A stretch of DNA of 64,000 nucleotides, from contig NC_014414.1 in NCBI RefSeq assembly GCF_000152825.2, positions 1,798,001 to 1,862,000 of the forward strand, in the 5' to 3' direction. Of this stretch, positions 16,190 to 31,334 are shown piece after piece (position 1 is the first letter of the stretch; each line of letters starts with the position of its first letter). Both the position numbers and the translations under genes were made by a program. The DNA comes from Parvularcula bermudensis HTCC2503. Lineage in GTDB: Bacteria; Pseudomonadota; Alphaproteobacteria; Caulobacterales; Parvularculaceae. Below the pieces are notes generated by a model, which was given only the letters and a program-made list of their open reading frames with translations, ran no database searches and had not been told where the DNA came from.

Positions 16190-16624
16190 ATGATGATGAT
16201 GCCTCTTCGTTCCATGACCCCGCCACCGGCCCTTTCGCAAGACGATCTCTGGCTGTTGTCGCTTCTGCGTGGCAGCTTCAGGGGGGAGGGCGATCAGGTT
16301 ACCGCGCAGGTGCGGGCGTGGCCGGGCCGCGCCGAAGGGCGCATTCTTGGGTGGTCCATCGATCGACTGGTGGGGGTTCTGCGCACTGCGGGGCGGCGGC
16401 CGTTCGACGTTGGCACGGGACCGGCCCCTACCAGCGATGAGCGGCGCTTGTTGTCGGTCATCGACTGCCTCGCCGAGAGCCGCCCTCAAGCGGCCCAGCA
16501 GCAGGCCCAATGGCTGGTCAAGGGATCCGCCATAGGGGCCTTGTGTGAGCGGGCCGCGCCCCTCGCCAAATTGCCCCTTTACGGCGCGGTGGACCGCCGG
16601 CGGCGCCAGACAAGGGCCGCGTAA
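16190..16624 (+). CDS. Hypothetical protein behind a Fur-like box, 144 aa
   Basis: Not recognised. From the ATG run at 16190 (an alternative start is ATG 16214) the frame encodes a soluble, helical, Arg/Ala/Leu-rich protein (SQDDLWLLSLLRG, GRAEGRILGWSIDRLVGVLRTAG, DERRLLSVIDCLAESR). There is no signal peptide or membrane segment. The start codons lie immediately next to the Fur-like box, so Fur binding would block transcription or initiation. No ribosome-binding site is clear, suggesting a leaderless or short-leader transcript. Its last 46 bases overlap the convergent MFS gene. Confidence 0.55.
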   Translation: MMMMPLRSMTPPPALSQDDLWLLSLLRGSFRGEGDQVTAQVRAWPGRAEGRILGWSIDRLVGVLRTAGRRPFDVGTGPAPTSDERRLLSVIDCLAESRPQAAQQQAQWLVKGSAIGALCERAAPLAKLPLYGAVDRRRRQTRAA

Positions 16625-17742
16625 CCGAGCAAGAGCGCAAGCAAGAAGACTTCAAGACCGGTTTGCCCGAAGGCACTGCGGCTGAGCCCTGCGCCGACCG
16701 GGCCGATAATGGCGCCAAGGCCATAGCTGAACACATAGCCCGTATTGGCGGCGGCAAGGTCTTTTCCGCCAAAGCTGTCCCCAAGAAGGGTCAGGCCCAT
16801 CGTATAGATACCCGCCAGAAATCCTCCCCAGACAAAGAGAAGGGGGAAAAGGAGGCTGAGGGTCGGGCCGATCGCCACAAACCCCGCCGCCCCGGCGAGA
16901 GAGACCCCTGCGCACAAGAGAAGACCCCGGCGATGCCCTATGCGGTCGGCCAATCGGCCGAGTGCATATTGAAAGGTGACAAGACCCAAGCCGTAAACCG
17001 TGATCGCGCGCGCCCCGAGATCGGCGCCAAGCGCCTCCTCGATCGCATAAACGGGTAAGAACGTCAGAATTGCCGCCTCGGCCCCAGCAAAAATCGCCGC
17101 GGCGGCAAAGGTCGCCGGTGCTTTGGCGAGGATGGTAATGGCCCCGAAGAGAGGCGGGCGCTCTTCGCTGTCGACAGGGGGGGCGGGAGCCAACAGGATC
17201 GGCAGGCTGGCCGTGGCGAAAACGCTGCCGCCGATCAGAAAAGGTATCGCCCCAATCGTGCTGCCCCATTCGACCAATTGGGGCCCCGCCGCAAACCCTA
17301 GGGCCAGAAAGGTCGAATACATCCCGATAATGCGGCCGCGAGTGTCCCGCGTCGCCAGCGCGTTGATCCAGATCTCCGATCCGACGAACAGCCCCGCCCC
17401 GCCGATCCCGAATAAAAACCGTAACGGGTACCACAGCCACAACCGGTCCCCCACAAGGGCGAAGCCGGCATAGGTGAGAATCATCAGGCAAAGGCAGAGG
17501 GCCAAGAAGAGTTTGAGGCCGATGGGCTTGATCAGACGGGGAAAGAAGGGCGTGACAACAATCGCCCCTAACGCAGCCATGCCGGCATTGAGGCCGATGG
17601 CTTGATCGCTGGCGCCGTATTTTTCGAGAAATATCGAAAAGAGCGGGAGGGAGTGACCGAACGCGATGGCGGCCACGGAAATGGTCGATATCGCCGCGAT
17701 CAAGCCAAGGTGTCGGTCCCGGCGGGATGGGGTGTCCATCAT
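16579..17742 (-). CDS. MFS transporter
   Basis: Twelve-helix secondary transporter of the major facilitator superfamily; 387 residues of almost continuous membrane segments. The cytoplasmic loop after helix 2 is short and divergent (FFPRLIKPIGLK), and the second-half counterpart is GRLADRIGHRRG. The family is clear; the substrate is not. The conserved ATRDTRGRIIGMYS loop and compact size resemble the YcaD-like sugar/drug efflux branch. It starts at 17742 with two adjacent Met codons and stands alone on its strand. The C-terminus overlaps the convergent orphan gene. Confidence 0.85.
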   Translation of the reverse strand: MMDTPSRRDRHLGLIAAISTISVAAIAFGHSLPLFSIFLEKYGASDQAIGLNAGMAALGAIVVTPFFPRLIKPIGLKLFLALCLCLMILTYAGFALVGDRLWLWYPLRFLFGIGGAGLFVGSEIWINALATRDTRGRIIGMYSTFLALGFAAGPQLVEWGSTIGAIPFLIGGSVFATASLPILLAPAPPVDSEERPPLFGAITILAKAPATFAAAAIFAGAEAAILTFLPVYAIEEALGADLGARAITVYGLGLVTFQYALGRLADRIGHRRGLLLCAGVSLAGAAGFVAIGPTLSLLFPLLFVWGGFLAGIYTMGLTLLGDSFGGKDLAAANTGYVFSYGLGAIIGPVGAGLSRSAFGQTGLEVFLLALLLGYAALVWRRRRSTAP

Positions 17743-17813
17743 CTATATCTCAAGGCCGCGTCGCCGCGGTGGCTCATTGTTACGGGGCACGCCATCCGCG
17801 ATGCGATGTCATG

Positions 17814-17842
17814 AAAAAAGCCGCTCCTGTCGGAGCGGCTTT
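17814..17842 (-). terminator. Terminator of the acidic lipoprotein gene
   Basis: The 11-bp stem AAAGCCGCTCC/GGAGCGGCTTT has a TGTC loop. On the minus strand it is followed by a T-run (complement of the A-run at 17813-17819). Confidence 0.85.
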
Positions 17843-17867
17843 CGACGATAAGAAACGCAAAAAGCGC

Positions 17868-18458
17868 TTATTTCATTAGGGTGACGGTGACTTCGGTCTC
17901 ACCCATCACGTCGACTTCAGCCGGGCCAAAGGCGGGGGCACCGCCCTGCGCCGCGCCGGACAGGGCCCAGGGCTCCGTCGGAACGCCATTATCACCAAAG
18001 CCGAGGGAACCATCGCCATCGGTGTCCTGGAATACGGCCACCGCATAGGTGCCCGGTTCGACGTCTTCAAAGCTCAACGTGACGCTCTCGGCGGAGGCAT
18101 CGGTGGTCGCCGCATAGCTGCCCGCGAGGGTTGCGAATTCTTCGGCGGTTTGCAGCACGGCCAGCACCTCGCCGCCATCGACTTCGACCCCTTCGACGGT
18201 CACGGCAACCATTGCCATGTCGTCGGTCATCTCATCCATGGTTTCGTCGGCCTCGGCCGCCATTTCGTCCATGGTTTCGTCAACTTCGGCCATCGCGTCT
18301 TCGGACGCCATTTCCACGGACTCCATGGTTTCTTCAGCAGCCTCCTGCGTGGATTCAGCCGCGTTCTCCATCGCCTCTTCGGCGTCGGTCTCTTCACCGC
18401 CGCCACAGGCAACAAGTGCGAGGGTGGCAGCAAAGGCAATCGGTGCAACAAATTTCAT
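17868..18458 (-). CDS. DUF2141-domain lipoprotein with acidic repeats
   Basis: 196-residue predicted lipoprotein. The signal peptide ends in the lipobox LVAC (Cys18). Residues 24-82 form a strongly acidic, Met/Ala-rich repeat tract with near-repeats of DETMDEM and EEAMENAAEST-type units, predicted helical or coiled coil. The C-terminal part matches DUF2141 (VTLSFEDVEPGTYAVAVFQD, DTDGDGSLGFGDNGVPTEPW), whose DxDGDG loop suggests Ca2+ binding (inference). The ATG at 18458 has GGGAGA upstream; earlier in-frame Met codons would spoil the signal peptide. Repeat length may vary between strains. Confidence 0.82.
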   Translation of the reverse strand: MKFVAPIAFAATLALVACGGGEETDAEEAMENAAESTQEAAEETMESVEMASEDAMAEVDETMDEMAAEADETMDEMTDDMAMVAVTVEGVEVDGGEVLAVLQTAEEFATLAGSYAATTDASAESVTLSFEDVEPGTYAVAVFQDTDGDGSLGFGDNGVPTEPWALSGAAQGGAPAFGPAEVDVMGETEVTVTLMK

Positions 18459-18677
18459 TTGGCAATCTCCCATAGGCCAAGACAGCATAACGGCTGATGG
18501 CGTGATCCGTTCAAGAACGAGATAACCCCTGACGCCCAACCGACCAGTGACAGGGGCCACGTAAACCATGTTTTGTCAAGGTCACGCCCCCCAAAGACAG
18601 GCCGCAACCCCGCATAAAATAAGGCGAGACCGGGGGTTAGGTCAGTCTTGACGCCGCCGATCTTTTTTCTAGGCAAG

Positions 18678-19451
18678 TTATCCAACAAAGGCCTTTTCGA
18701 CCACAAACTCGGCCGGTTTGCTGTTTGAGCCTTCCGTCAAATCGAATCCCGCCACGCGGTCTTTCGTGTCGTTGATCATCGCCATCGACCCACAGATCAT
18801 CACGCGGTCGGTTTGCGGGGACAGGGGGGGAACCCCCAGATGGGAGAACAGCTCTCCACTATCGAGAAGGGCCGTAATGCGTCCCTTGAGCGGATAATCC
18901 TCGCGGGTGCAGGAGGCGACGTAGCGCACCTTTTGCGGGGCTTCGTCCCCAACCAGCGGATCGTCCGCCAACCCGTCGATGATTTCCCGCGAATAGTCGA
19001 GTTCCGATCCGATCCGGCAGGTATGGGTAGCGATCACCTCGTCGAATTTCTCGTAGGTTTCCGGCTCCCGCAACAAGCTGGCGAAGGGCGCAAATCCGGT
19101 GCCGGTGGAGAGCAGATAGAGCCGCTTACCGGGGGTCAGGGCATCGAGCACCAATGTCCCCGTCGGCTTTTTCCCCACGATAATCTCATCGCCGGGGGCG
19201 ATCTTTTGCAATTTCGAGGTCAGCGGGCCGTCCTCGACCTTGATGGAGAAGAATTCGAGTTCCTCGTCCCAGGCTGGGCTGGCAATCGAGTAGGCACGGA
19301 GAATGGGTTTGCCGGTCTCGCCGGGCAGGCCGATCATGACAAACTCGCCGGACCGGAAGCGAAAACCGGGATCCCTGGTGGTCCGAAAGCGGAACAGGCG
19401 ATCGGTATAATGGTGAACGGACCGAACGGTTTCGGTGGTAAACGCTGACAT
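18678..19451 (-). CDS. fpr: Ferredoxin/flavodoxin--NADP+ reductase
   Basis: FAD enzyme that exchanges electrons between NADPH and ferredoxin or flavodoxin. The 257 residues contain the FAD motif RAYS (ILRAYSIASP), the NADP-binding segment LLSTGTGFAPFASLL, and DRVMICGSMAMI with the C-terminal VVEKAFVG typical of the bacterial short Fpr class. The ATG at 19451 is chosen for homology and the GAAGAGG upstream; the longer frame from 19538 adds a Pro-rich leader. It stands between a lipoprotein gene and arsM, all on the minus strand but with wide spacing. Confidence 0.92.
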   Translation of the reverse strand: MSAFTTETVRSVHHYTDRLFRFRTTRDPGFRFRSGEFVMIGLPGETGKPILRAYSIASPAWDEELEFFSIKVEDGPLTSKLQKIAPGDEIIVGKKPTGTLVLDALTPGKRLYLLSTGTGFAPFASLLREPETYEKFDEVIATHTCRIGSELDYSREIIDGLADDPLVGDEAPQKVRYVASCTREDYPLKGRITALLDSGELFSHLGVPPLSPQTDRVMICGSMAMINDTKDRVAGFDLTEGSNSKPAEFVVEKAFVG

Positions 19452-19645
19452 CGGGGCCTCTTCTCTGACCGCTTTGCTGCCCGCCGCAAGGTGGGCGTCT
19501 TTAGGAAACCGGGGATATGGCGACGGGGAGGGGGGCACGGCAAGTCAGGGCTTCTCACGCTCCCACAAGGAATCCTTGCCTCAAAGCCGTCGGGGGACGA
19601 CCAGCATGACCATGACGGCCGTGGAGACAACCGGTCTCCGTGCGG

Positions 19646-20689
19646 TCAGCAGCAGCCGCCGCTGCCTTCGGCGGCCTCTTCGGCGCTGAAGGGGACCGGT
19701 GTGCCGCAATCGGGGAAGATGCCGTAATGGGTGTTCCTATTGCCGAAGAACTCGAAATGCTCGGCGAACCGCGACAGCGCCAGCATGTCATAAGTGTTGC
19801 CGCACACAGGAAACATCTTGCCCGTTTCGATCCGGTGATGATCGTCGAGCACAAAAACGTCGGGGGCATGCTTCACCGTGCCGCGATAGATGACAGCCTG
19901 ACCGTAATCCTCGCAGGCGGGCTCCAATCCTTCGAGATTGAAGAGGCGATAGGTCGCAGACCAGAAGCGCGCCTGGCCCAAGCGATCTTGCAGCACGTCG
20001 TTTTCCACTGTCAGGGGGCGAGAGGTGCAGAGCCGTGGATCGGCAAAGCCCGCTGCCTTGGCCATGGAAATGAAGTCATTCCAGTAAAGGGCGCCGCCCA
20101 AGCACTCGCCATAGAGCACGGGGTCGTTCCGAACGGCATCGGAGAGGCGGCGGTCGGCATAAACATCGGAGAAGTAGAACTCGCCACCAGGCTTCAGGAG
20201 CGACTTGACGTGGCGCAGCACCGCCAGCTTGTCCGTACATAGATTGATGACGCAATTCGAGACGATGACATCGAAACGCCCGGGGGCAAGACCGATCTGA
20301 TCGAGCGTTTCGAGGGTGCCCTTGTAGAAGGACACATTTCGGAAGCCGAACTTTTCTGCGTGCCAATCCTTGCCGGCCTCGGCGACGGCAAGCTGCTCAT
20401 CGGTCATGTCGACCCCGATCACCTCTCCTGTGGCCCCCACCATCTGGGCGAGGGCGTAGACATCCCTGCCCGATCCCGAGCCAAGGTCGAGGATGCGCGC
20501 CCCTTCAAGGGCGAGGGGGGCGATCAGGCCGCAGCCATAATATTTCGCCATGACCTCGTCGGAAATGTTGGAAAGAAGCTCCTTGTGCCAGCGCGGAATA
20601 TCTTCGACCGTGCAGCAGGCATCGGTTTTGAGATCCTCGGATGCTTGCAGTGTCTTTCCATAATAATCGCGGACAAGTTCTTGATTCAT
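19646..20689 (-). CDS. arsM: Arsenite S-adenosylmethionine methyltransferase ArsM
   Basis: Methylates As(III), using SAM, to volatile or less retained forms. The 347 residues contain the SAM site [24 protein letters not shown] and the conserved cysteines of the ArsM family: an N-terminal Cys pair (TDACCTVED), SNCVINL and [13 protein letters not shown]. The C-terminal extension ends in GGCC, a thiol pair often seen in bacterial ArsM tails. No arsB, arsC or arsH is nearby; the only ArsR-family gene is 11 kb away. The 168-base gap to panD, divergent, holds its promoter. Confidence 0.93.
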   Translation of the reverse strand: MNQELVRDYYGKTLQASEDLKTDACCTVEDIPRWHKELLSNISDEVMAKYYGCGLIAPLALEGARILDLGSGSGRDVYALAQMVGATGEVIGVDMTDEQLAVAEAGKDWHAEKFGFRNVSFYKGTLETLDQIGLAPGRFDVIVSNCVINLCTDKLAVLRHVKSLLKPGGEFYFSDVYADRRLSDAVRNDPVLYGECLGGALYWNDFISMAKAAGFADPRLCTSRPLTVENDVLQDRLGQARFWSATYRLFNLEGLEPACEDYGQAVIYRGTVKHAPDVFVLDDHHRIETGKMFPVCGNTYDMLALSRFAEHFEFFGNRNTHYGIFPDCGTPVPFSAEEAAEGSGGCC

Positions 20690-20857
20690 GGGAGGCCTTT
20701 CTCGGGCACTTGTGGGATCTTGCGTATCGGCAAGGGGGAGTTAACGACGTTACGCCATGATGGTACGCAACGACGATATTCTCTCCTCGGGGTGGGGCTG
20801 AAAAAACTGTGTTACACCCTATATCTCGTGAAACGACGCCATAGGTTACAAAAGACA
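20690..20857. other. Divergent arsM/panD intergenic region
   Basis: 168 bases between divergent starts, so both promoters should lie here. No ArsR-type palindrome was identified by eye. Confidence 0.4.
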
Positions 20858-21214
20858 ATGTTACTAACGCTGCTGAAAGCGAAAATTCATGGCGCGACCC
20901 TCACCATGACCGATCTCCATTATGAGGGGTCGATCGCCATCGACGAAGACCTTCTCGAGGCGTCGGGGATACTGCCCTACGAACAAGTTGATATCTGGAA
21001 TGTGACCAATGGCGCGCGGCTGTCGACCTATGCCATGGCTGGTCAACGGGGGTCGGGGCAATTACTGCTGAATGGGGCGGCGGCACGCCTCGCCCATGTG
21101 GGGGATCGGGTGATCATCTCCGCCTTTGCCCAATTTGAGGCCGATGAGGTGGAGCGGCACAGGCCGTCCATCGTTCTCGTCAATCCGGATAATTCTGTAA
21201 AATCGATATTATAA
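20858..21214 (+). CDS. panD: Aspartate 1-decarboxylase
   Basis: Pyruvoyl enzyme that makes beta-alanine for pantothenate and CoA. The 118 residues keep the self-cleavage site Gly24-Ser25 ([11 protein letters not shown]), the Lys9 segment (LKAKIHGAT), and [17 protein letters not shown] and [18 protein letters not shown]. The start at 20858 places Gly-Ser at exactly the canonical position. The ribosome-binding site is poor (ACAAAAGACA), so expression may be low or start by another route. An M28 peptidase gene follows after 61 bases with its own strong ribosome-binding site. Confidence 0.93.
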   Translation: MLLTLLKAKIHGATLTMTDLHYEGSIAIDEDLLEASGILPYEQVDIWNVTNGARLSTYAMAGQRGSGQLLLNGAAARLAHVGDRVIISAFAQFEADEVERHRPSIVLVNPDNSVKSIL

Positions 21215-21275
21215 GGACGGGCGCTGACCCGAAAGGTCCTTTCCGGGGCCCTAGGGATCGCACGAAGGAAGCGTA

Positions 21276-22898
21276 ATGTTTGATCGGTTTGGGGCAATTG
21301 CCCTTTTGGTTGTCCTCAGCGCCTGTGTGAGTGACCCTTCGGTTTCTGCGCGATCGGGCGACGATGCGTCTCCAGTCGTTCTCAGCGACGATGATTTATC
21401 CCCCTCGGCCCGGCGATTCAAAACGGATCTGACCACCTTGGCGAGCGATGCCTATCAAGGGCGGGAGGCCGGCACCCCAGGCTATGACAAAGCCGTGGAT
21501 TATGTGGTGGCGGCGTATGAAAAGATTGGCCTGGTGCCGGCGGGGGACGATGGCACCTATTTGCAGTCGGTGCCGCTGCGCCGCGCCTCTCTCGCCTTGG
21601 GGACAGCGGAATTCTCGGTGTCGGGCCAGCGATATCAGCGCTTTGAAGATTATGCGGTGGTTCCCTCCACCTATGAGACCACGGTCGATGTCTCCGGTGA
21701 CGTTGTGTTCATGGGCTATGGCCTTGATGCACCGGTTTTCGATCAAACGGCCTATCGCGAGATCGATGTCACCGGAAAGATTGTCGCCGTGCTGCAGGGG
21801 GTGCCCGAGGGGTTGCCCTCTGAGGAGGCGGCTCATTTCTCGCGGCTCGACGTGAAGGTCCAAGCCGCCAGAGCCTATGGCGCGGCTGGCCTTATTGTCA
21901 TTCGCCCGATCGGCGCGGAAAATAATACGGGTCTCGACCGCAGGGTACGTCGGCCGATGGAGCAGGTCATTCTCCCCGAAGACCGCCGTGGTGACTTGCC
22001 CGCAACGGCCGTCCTGACCCGCCCGGGGACGACCAAATTGCTGAAAGCGGCCGGGATCACCTCAGCCCAGCTCGATGCCGCCTCGGCGCCCTTGGCGCTC
22101 AATGTCAGCGTCCGGATCGTCGCGGAAACGGTTCACGAAGATTTTGCCTCCCCCAATGTCGTGGGAATGATCGAGGGAAGTGACCCCGAGCTGAAGGATG
22201 AATATGTGGTGCTCACCGCCCATCTGGATCATATCGGGGAGCTCCGCACGATTGCCGGGGCGGTGCAGGATGGCATCAACAATGGGGCGATGGATAATGC
22301 GTCGGGCATAGCGACCCTCCTCGAAGAGGCGCGGAAATTCTCCGCCGATAAGGAGCGGCCGCGTCGGTCCATTCTTTTCCTCGCATTGACCGCTGAAGAG
22401 AAAGGACTTTTGGGGTCGGAATATTTTGCCAACGCCCCGACCATTCCGCGGGAAGCCATGGTGGCGAATGTCAATCTCGACATGCCGATCCTGCTGCATG
22501 ACTTCACTGACGTGATCGCTTTTGGGGCTGCCCATTCAAGCCTCAAACAGGTGGCCGAGGAAGCCGGCGCCTCGATGTCGATTACATTGACCCCCGATCC
22601 GGTGCCCGAGATGGTGCTTTTTGTCCGCTCGGATCATTATAATTTCGTGCGGATCGGTGTGCCGTCGATCTTCCTCTTCCTTGGCTTTGAAAATGGCGGC
22701 AAGGAGAGCTTCGAAAAATTTATGGCATATCATTACCATCAGCCATCGGACGAGTCTGACCTGCCGATTCTGTATAATGTCGCTGCCCGTTTTGCGGAGC
22801 TGAATTACCGAATCGCTAAGCAAATCGCCAATGCGGACGAGGCGCCGACCTGGAACGAAGGCGACTTTTTCGGTGACCATTTCAGCGGCGACGAGTAA
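21276..22898 (+). CDS. M28-family zinc aminopeptidase lipoprotein with PA domain
   Basis: Envelope-anchored metallopeptidase. The 540 residues open with a lipoprotein signal (lipobox LSAC, Cys near 16), then a PA insert (about 135-290: GYGLDAPVFD, AAGLIVIRPIG) and the M28 catalytic domain. Candidate metal and catalytic residues are in LTAHLDHIG, GAMDNASGIATLLE, LTAEEKGLLGSEYF, NVNLDMP and RSDHYNFVRIGVPSIFLF. The start at 21276 has AAGGAAG upstream. Its natural peptide substrate is unknown. It is followed by recN after 92 bases. Confidence 0.9.
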   Translation: MFDRFGAIALLVVLSACVSDPSVSARSGDDASPVVLSDDDLSPSARRFKTDLTTLASDAYQGREAGTPGYDKAVDYVVAAYEKIGLVPAGDDGTYLQSVPLRRASLALGTAEFSVSGQRYQRFEDYAVVPSTYETTVDVSGDVVFMGYGLDAPVFDQTAYREIDVTGKIVAVLQGVPEGLPSEEAAHFSRLDVKVQAARAYGAAGLIVIRPIGAENNTGLDRRVRRPMEQVILPEDRRGDLPATAVLTRPGTTKLLKAAGITSAQLDAASAPLALNVSVRIVAETVHEDFASPNVVGMIEGSDPELKDEYVVLTAHLDHIGELRTIAGAVQDGINNGAMDNASGIATLLEEARKFSADKERPRRSILFLALTAEEKGLLGSEYFANAPTIPREAMVANVNLDMPILLHDFTDVIAFGAAHSSLKQVAEEAGASMSITLTPDPVPEMVLFVRSDHYNFVRIGVPSIFLFLGFENGGKESFEKFMAYHYHQPSDESDLPILYNVAARFAELNYRIAKQIANADEAPTWNEGDFFGDHFSGDE

Positions 22899-22990
22899 GA
22901 TCATTAGATAGATCAACGGATTATGCCGCTCCCTCGCGCGAGGCGAGGGAACGGCTTGACCCCGATGACCCATCGCTCAACATCTACGCC

Positions 22991-26937
<3,947 letters not shown>

Positions 26938-27031
26938 GCGACAGCGGGGTAGCATGCGGCGCGAGGTCTCTGTAAGAGCAGAAAAACGTCAAGTGTAAGA
27001 GCGGCGGTGCCGCAATTAGGGGAGGCACCTC

Positions 27032-27904
27032 ATGGCCAAATACGATCTGAACAACAAAGTGGTCCTGATTACCGGCGCAACGGGGGGCATCGGCGCCGCC
27101 ACAGCGCGGGAGCTTGCCAATAAGGGGGCTAATCTCGTTCTGGTCGATCTGGATGAGGAAAAGCTCAAGGCGCTCGCCGCCGAGTTTCAGCAGGGCCAGG
27201 CCCTCGTCGCGCCCGGGGACGTGACCGACGCGGCCCGGATGAAGGAAATCGTCGACGAAGCCGTTGCTACCTATGGTAAACTTGATGTCGCTCTCGCCAA
27301 TGCGGGCATCGCCGGCAATCCGCCCTCAACGTCGCTGACCGCCTCGCGAGAAGAGGTCGAGAAGGTGATGGAGGTGAACATAATGGGTGTGTGGCGCACC
27401 GTTCATCCGTGCCTTGAGGAAATTGTCAAGAATAACGGCTATGTGATGATCACCGCCTCTGTTTATTCCTTCTTCAACGGTGTCGCCAATCTTCCCTATG
27501 CGACGTCAAAGGCGGCGGTGGAGATGATGTCCCGCTCCTTACGTGCGGAGCTCGCCGGGTCCGGCGCAAAGGCCGGGGCGCTCTATCCGGGCTGGGTCAA
27601 GACACCGATTATCGAGCAGGCGTTCGGCGGCAACGAGATTGCAACGAACATGATCAAAGGCGCCTTGCCGGCCTTTATGCGGACCCCCATTCCCGCCGAA
27701 CGCCTGGCGAAGGCGGCGGTCAAGGGGATGGAGAAACGGGCGACACGGACGATCGAGCCGAAGTTCTGGGCGATGTTCTCCGCCTTCCGCGGTCTCTTCC
27801 AAAACGGCACCGATCTCCTTCTCGATGTGCATAAAAAGAATCACGGGCAATTGCGCAAACTCGATGATTGGAATCGGGAGCGCCTGGCCAAGCAAAACTC
27901 ATGA
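27032..27904 (+). CDS. Short-chain dehydrogenase/reductase
   Basis: Classical SDR of 290 residues: the Rossmann glycine motif TGATGGIGAATAREL, DVTDAARM, the NAG motif (ALANAGIAG), catalytic Ser in ITASVYSF and YxxxK as YATSKAAVEMM. A C-terminal extension of about 50 residues (MFSAFRGLFQNGTDLLLDVHKK) with hydrophobic patches may touch the membrane. Substrate is not evident; relatives with this tail often act on lipids or fatty aldehydes (inference). The start has GGGGAGGCACCTC upstream. It precedes acs by about 95 bases. Confidence 0.88.
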   Translation: MAKYDLNNKVVLITGATGGIGAATARELANKGANLVLVDLDEEKLKALAAEFQQGQALVAPGDVTDAARMKEIVDEAVATYGKLDVALANAGIAGNPPSTSLTASREEVEKVMEVNIMGVWRTVHPCLEEIVKNNGYVMITASVYSFFNGVANLPYATSKAAVEMMSRSLRAELAGSGAKAGALYPGWVKTPIIEQAFGGNEIATNMIKGALPAFMRTPIPAERLAKAAVKGMEKRATRTIEPKFWAMFSAFRGLFQNGTDLLLDVHKKNHGQLRKLDDWNRERLAKQNS

Positions 27905-27929
27905 TCTCGAGCGCCACATGATGGGGGCG

Positions 27930-27950
27930 GTGGGGTCTGTGCGACCCCAT
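27930..27950. other. Hairpin between SDR and acs
   Basis: TGGGGTC-TGTGC-GACCCCA forms a seven-bp stem 26 bases after the SDR stop. No T-run follows, so it is at best a weak terminator or a 3'-end stabiliser. Confidence 0.4.
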
Positions 27951-27999
27951 TGACTTTAGGGCGGGCGCGCCCACCCTCCCAAATAGGAGGAATGCGCCA

Positions 28000-29889
<1,890 letters not shown>

Positions 29890-29894
29890 CGTTC

Positions 29895-31301
29895 TCAATA
29901 ATGAAAGGTGAGCTGGCCGTACCCAAATAGGGTGCGGTCGCCCTCAGGGCCACCTTCGACGGTGTCCAGGAACTCGCCGAAGAGGAAGGCTGAGGTCCCG
30001 ACCTCCAGCCTGACATTTCCGGGGACGAGCCAGTACCGAACCCGCGTATCAAGCGTATGCCCCATAAAGGCGCCTGCGCTGCCGCTCTGATCGCGATAGC
30101 CCGCGATAACGAAGCTATCTGTATCCGATGCCAAAAACGCCGCTGAATAGTGGAGCCGCATATCGGTGCGGGGGCTGGGTTTTGCCGAAAAGCGGACCCC
30201 CGGGGCGGACAGATTGGCGGGGGTCAGGGGGCCGTGCAGCGATGTGTTGTTCAAATCGCCACGCCTCCCATTGAACAGACGCTCATATTGTCCGTAGTCA
30301 TCGTCGCCGGGGGTCTCGTCGCCGGAAGCGTAATAATATTGCACGGCGAGGTGCGGCGACCAGGGCGCATCGAAGGTATAGCCGAGACGAGCCAAGCCAA
30401 AACTTGCGCGCGTATCTAGATCTTCCGTGTCGGTCGGGTCCGTCGTGGCCCGCCTTTTGCCCAGCCGAACGGCGCCTTCAAGGTCGAGGTCCCACTGCCC
30501 CCGGACCGGCGCTTTCAGCAACCGTGCCCCCGGCGTGACATAATGGCGGTTGGCCGTTGGCGTCCCGTCCGTATCGGTTTCGTCGAACCCATAAAGATAG
30601 ACTTCCCCCCATAGGTCATCGACGATTGTCGGGGCGATATCCGCGCGCCGGTAATGGAGCGCCCAGAAGCGGCGGTTCCACTGCTCCTGATCGGCGACAA
30701 TGGTATTATCCCTAAGGCCTTCGCGGTCTGTTGGGCGACGGTCGACCAGGGCGGCGAGGACAGCGTGAAATTCGTCCCCCGACGGAGTGGTCGATACCCA
30801 ATGCACGCCGGTATAGGGCCGAATGACATTGGCGAAGTCGAAGCGGGCGATCTGCCGCCGCGATCCAATGGCGATGGTCTGTCGGCCGAGCGTCACTTCG
30901 GTTTCGGATTGGGGGCCAAGGATCCTTGGTCCTTCTACTTTGGCATAGAGCTGGAGCAGATCGAGGGCATTCACAAACCCTACGGAGAGGGGGGTGCCGC
31001 GATCGTCCAGATAGGTTCGACTGTCCTGAAGCTCGCCCCCAAAGCGCACCAGCCCTAAATCGATCGAGCCTTTCAGCAGGGTGCGGATGGCCAGAAGCTG
31101 ATCGCTCCCCGTGCGTCCCTGCCGGAATTGGCCGTCGAGACTTTCATAGCGAAAGCGGGTCTCGCCCTCGATCTGAACCGCCTCGCCACCCCCCAGGGCG
31201 TCCGCCAAGCGCACTGGCTCGGCCTGGGCGGCACCAAGAAGCCCCCCGCCCGCACAGAGTCCCCCCGACAAGAGCGCCGACCATTGCGATCGCTTTGTCA
31301 T
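29895..31301 (-). CDS. Alginate-export-family outer-membrane beta-barrel
   Basis: The 468 residues open with a signal peptide (cleavage near AQA|EPV) and continue as alternating strands of a beta-barrel, ending in the aromatic strand FGYGQLTFHY. The layout (ELQDSRTYLDD, LDLLQLYAKVEG, VTLGRQTIAIGSRR, FANVIRPYTGVHW) matches the AlgE-like alginate export/porin family. Many family members are not linked to alginate and may serve as general solute channels. Divergent from an ArsR-type gene only 33 bases away, so the two promoters overlap. It converges on acs with a five-base gap. Confidence 0.8.
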   Translation of the reverse strand: MTKRSQWSALLSGGLCAGGGLLGAAQAEPVRLADALGGGEAVQIEGETRFRYESLDGQFRQGRTGSDQLLAIRTLLKGSIDLGLVRFGGELQDSRTYLDDRGTPLSVGFVNALDLLQLYAKVEGPRILGPQSETEVTLGRQTIAIGSRRQIARFDFANVIRPYTGVHWVSTTPSGDEFHAVLAALVDRRPTDREGLRDNTIVADQEQWNRRFWALHYRRADIAPTIVDDLWGEVYLYGFDETDTDGTPTANRHYVTPGARLLKAPVRGQWDLDLEGAVRLGKRRATTDPTDTEDLDTRASFGLARLGYTFDAPWSPHLAVQYYYASGDETPGDDDYGQYERLFNGRRGDLNNTSLHGPLTPANLSAPGVRFSAKPSPRTDMRLHYSAAFLASDTDSFVIAGYRDQSGSAGAFMGHTLDTRVRYWLVPGNVRLEVGTSAFLFGEFLDTVEGGPEGDRTLFGYGQLTFHY

Positions 31302-31334
31302 ATTGTTGCCCTCAAGGTGTTAGGATAGAAAACC

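Noticed and set aside
18131-18475. Arg-rich 114-residue plus-strand frame
   Set aside because: It arises from the complement of the Glu/Asp-rich repeats of the lipoprotein, not from an independent gene.
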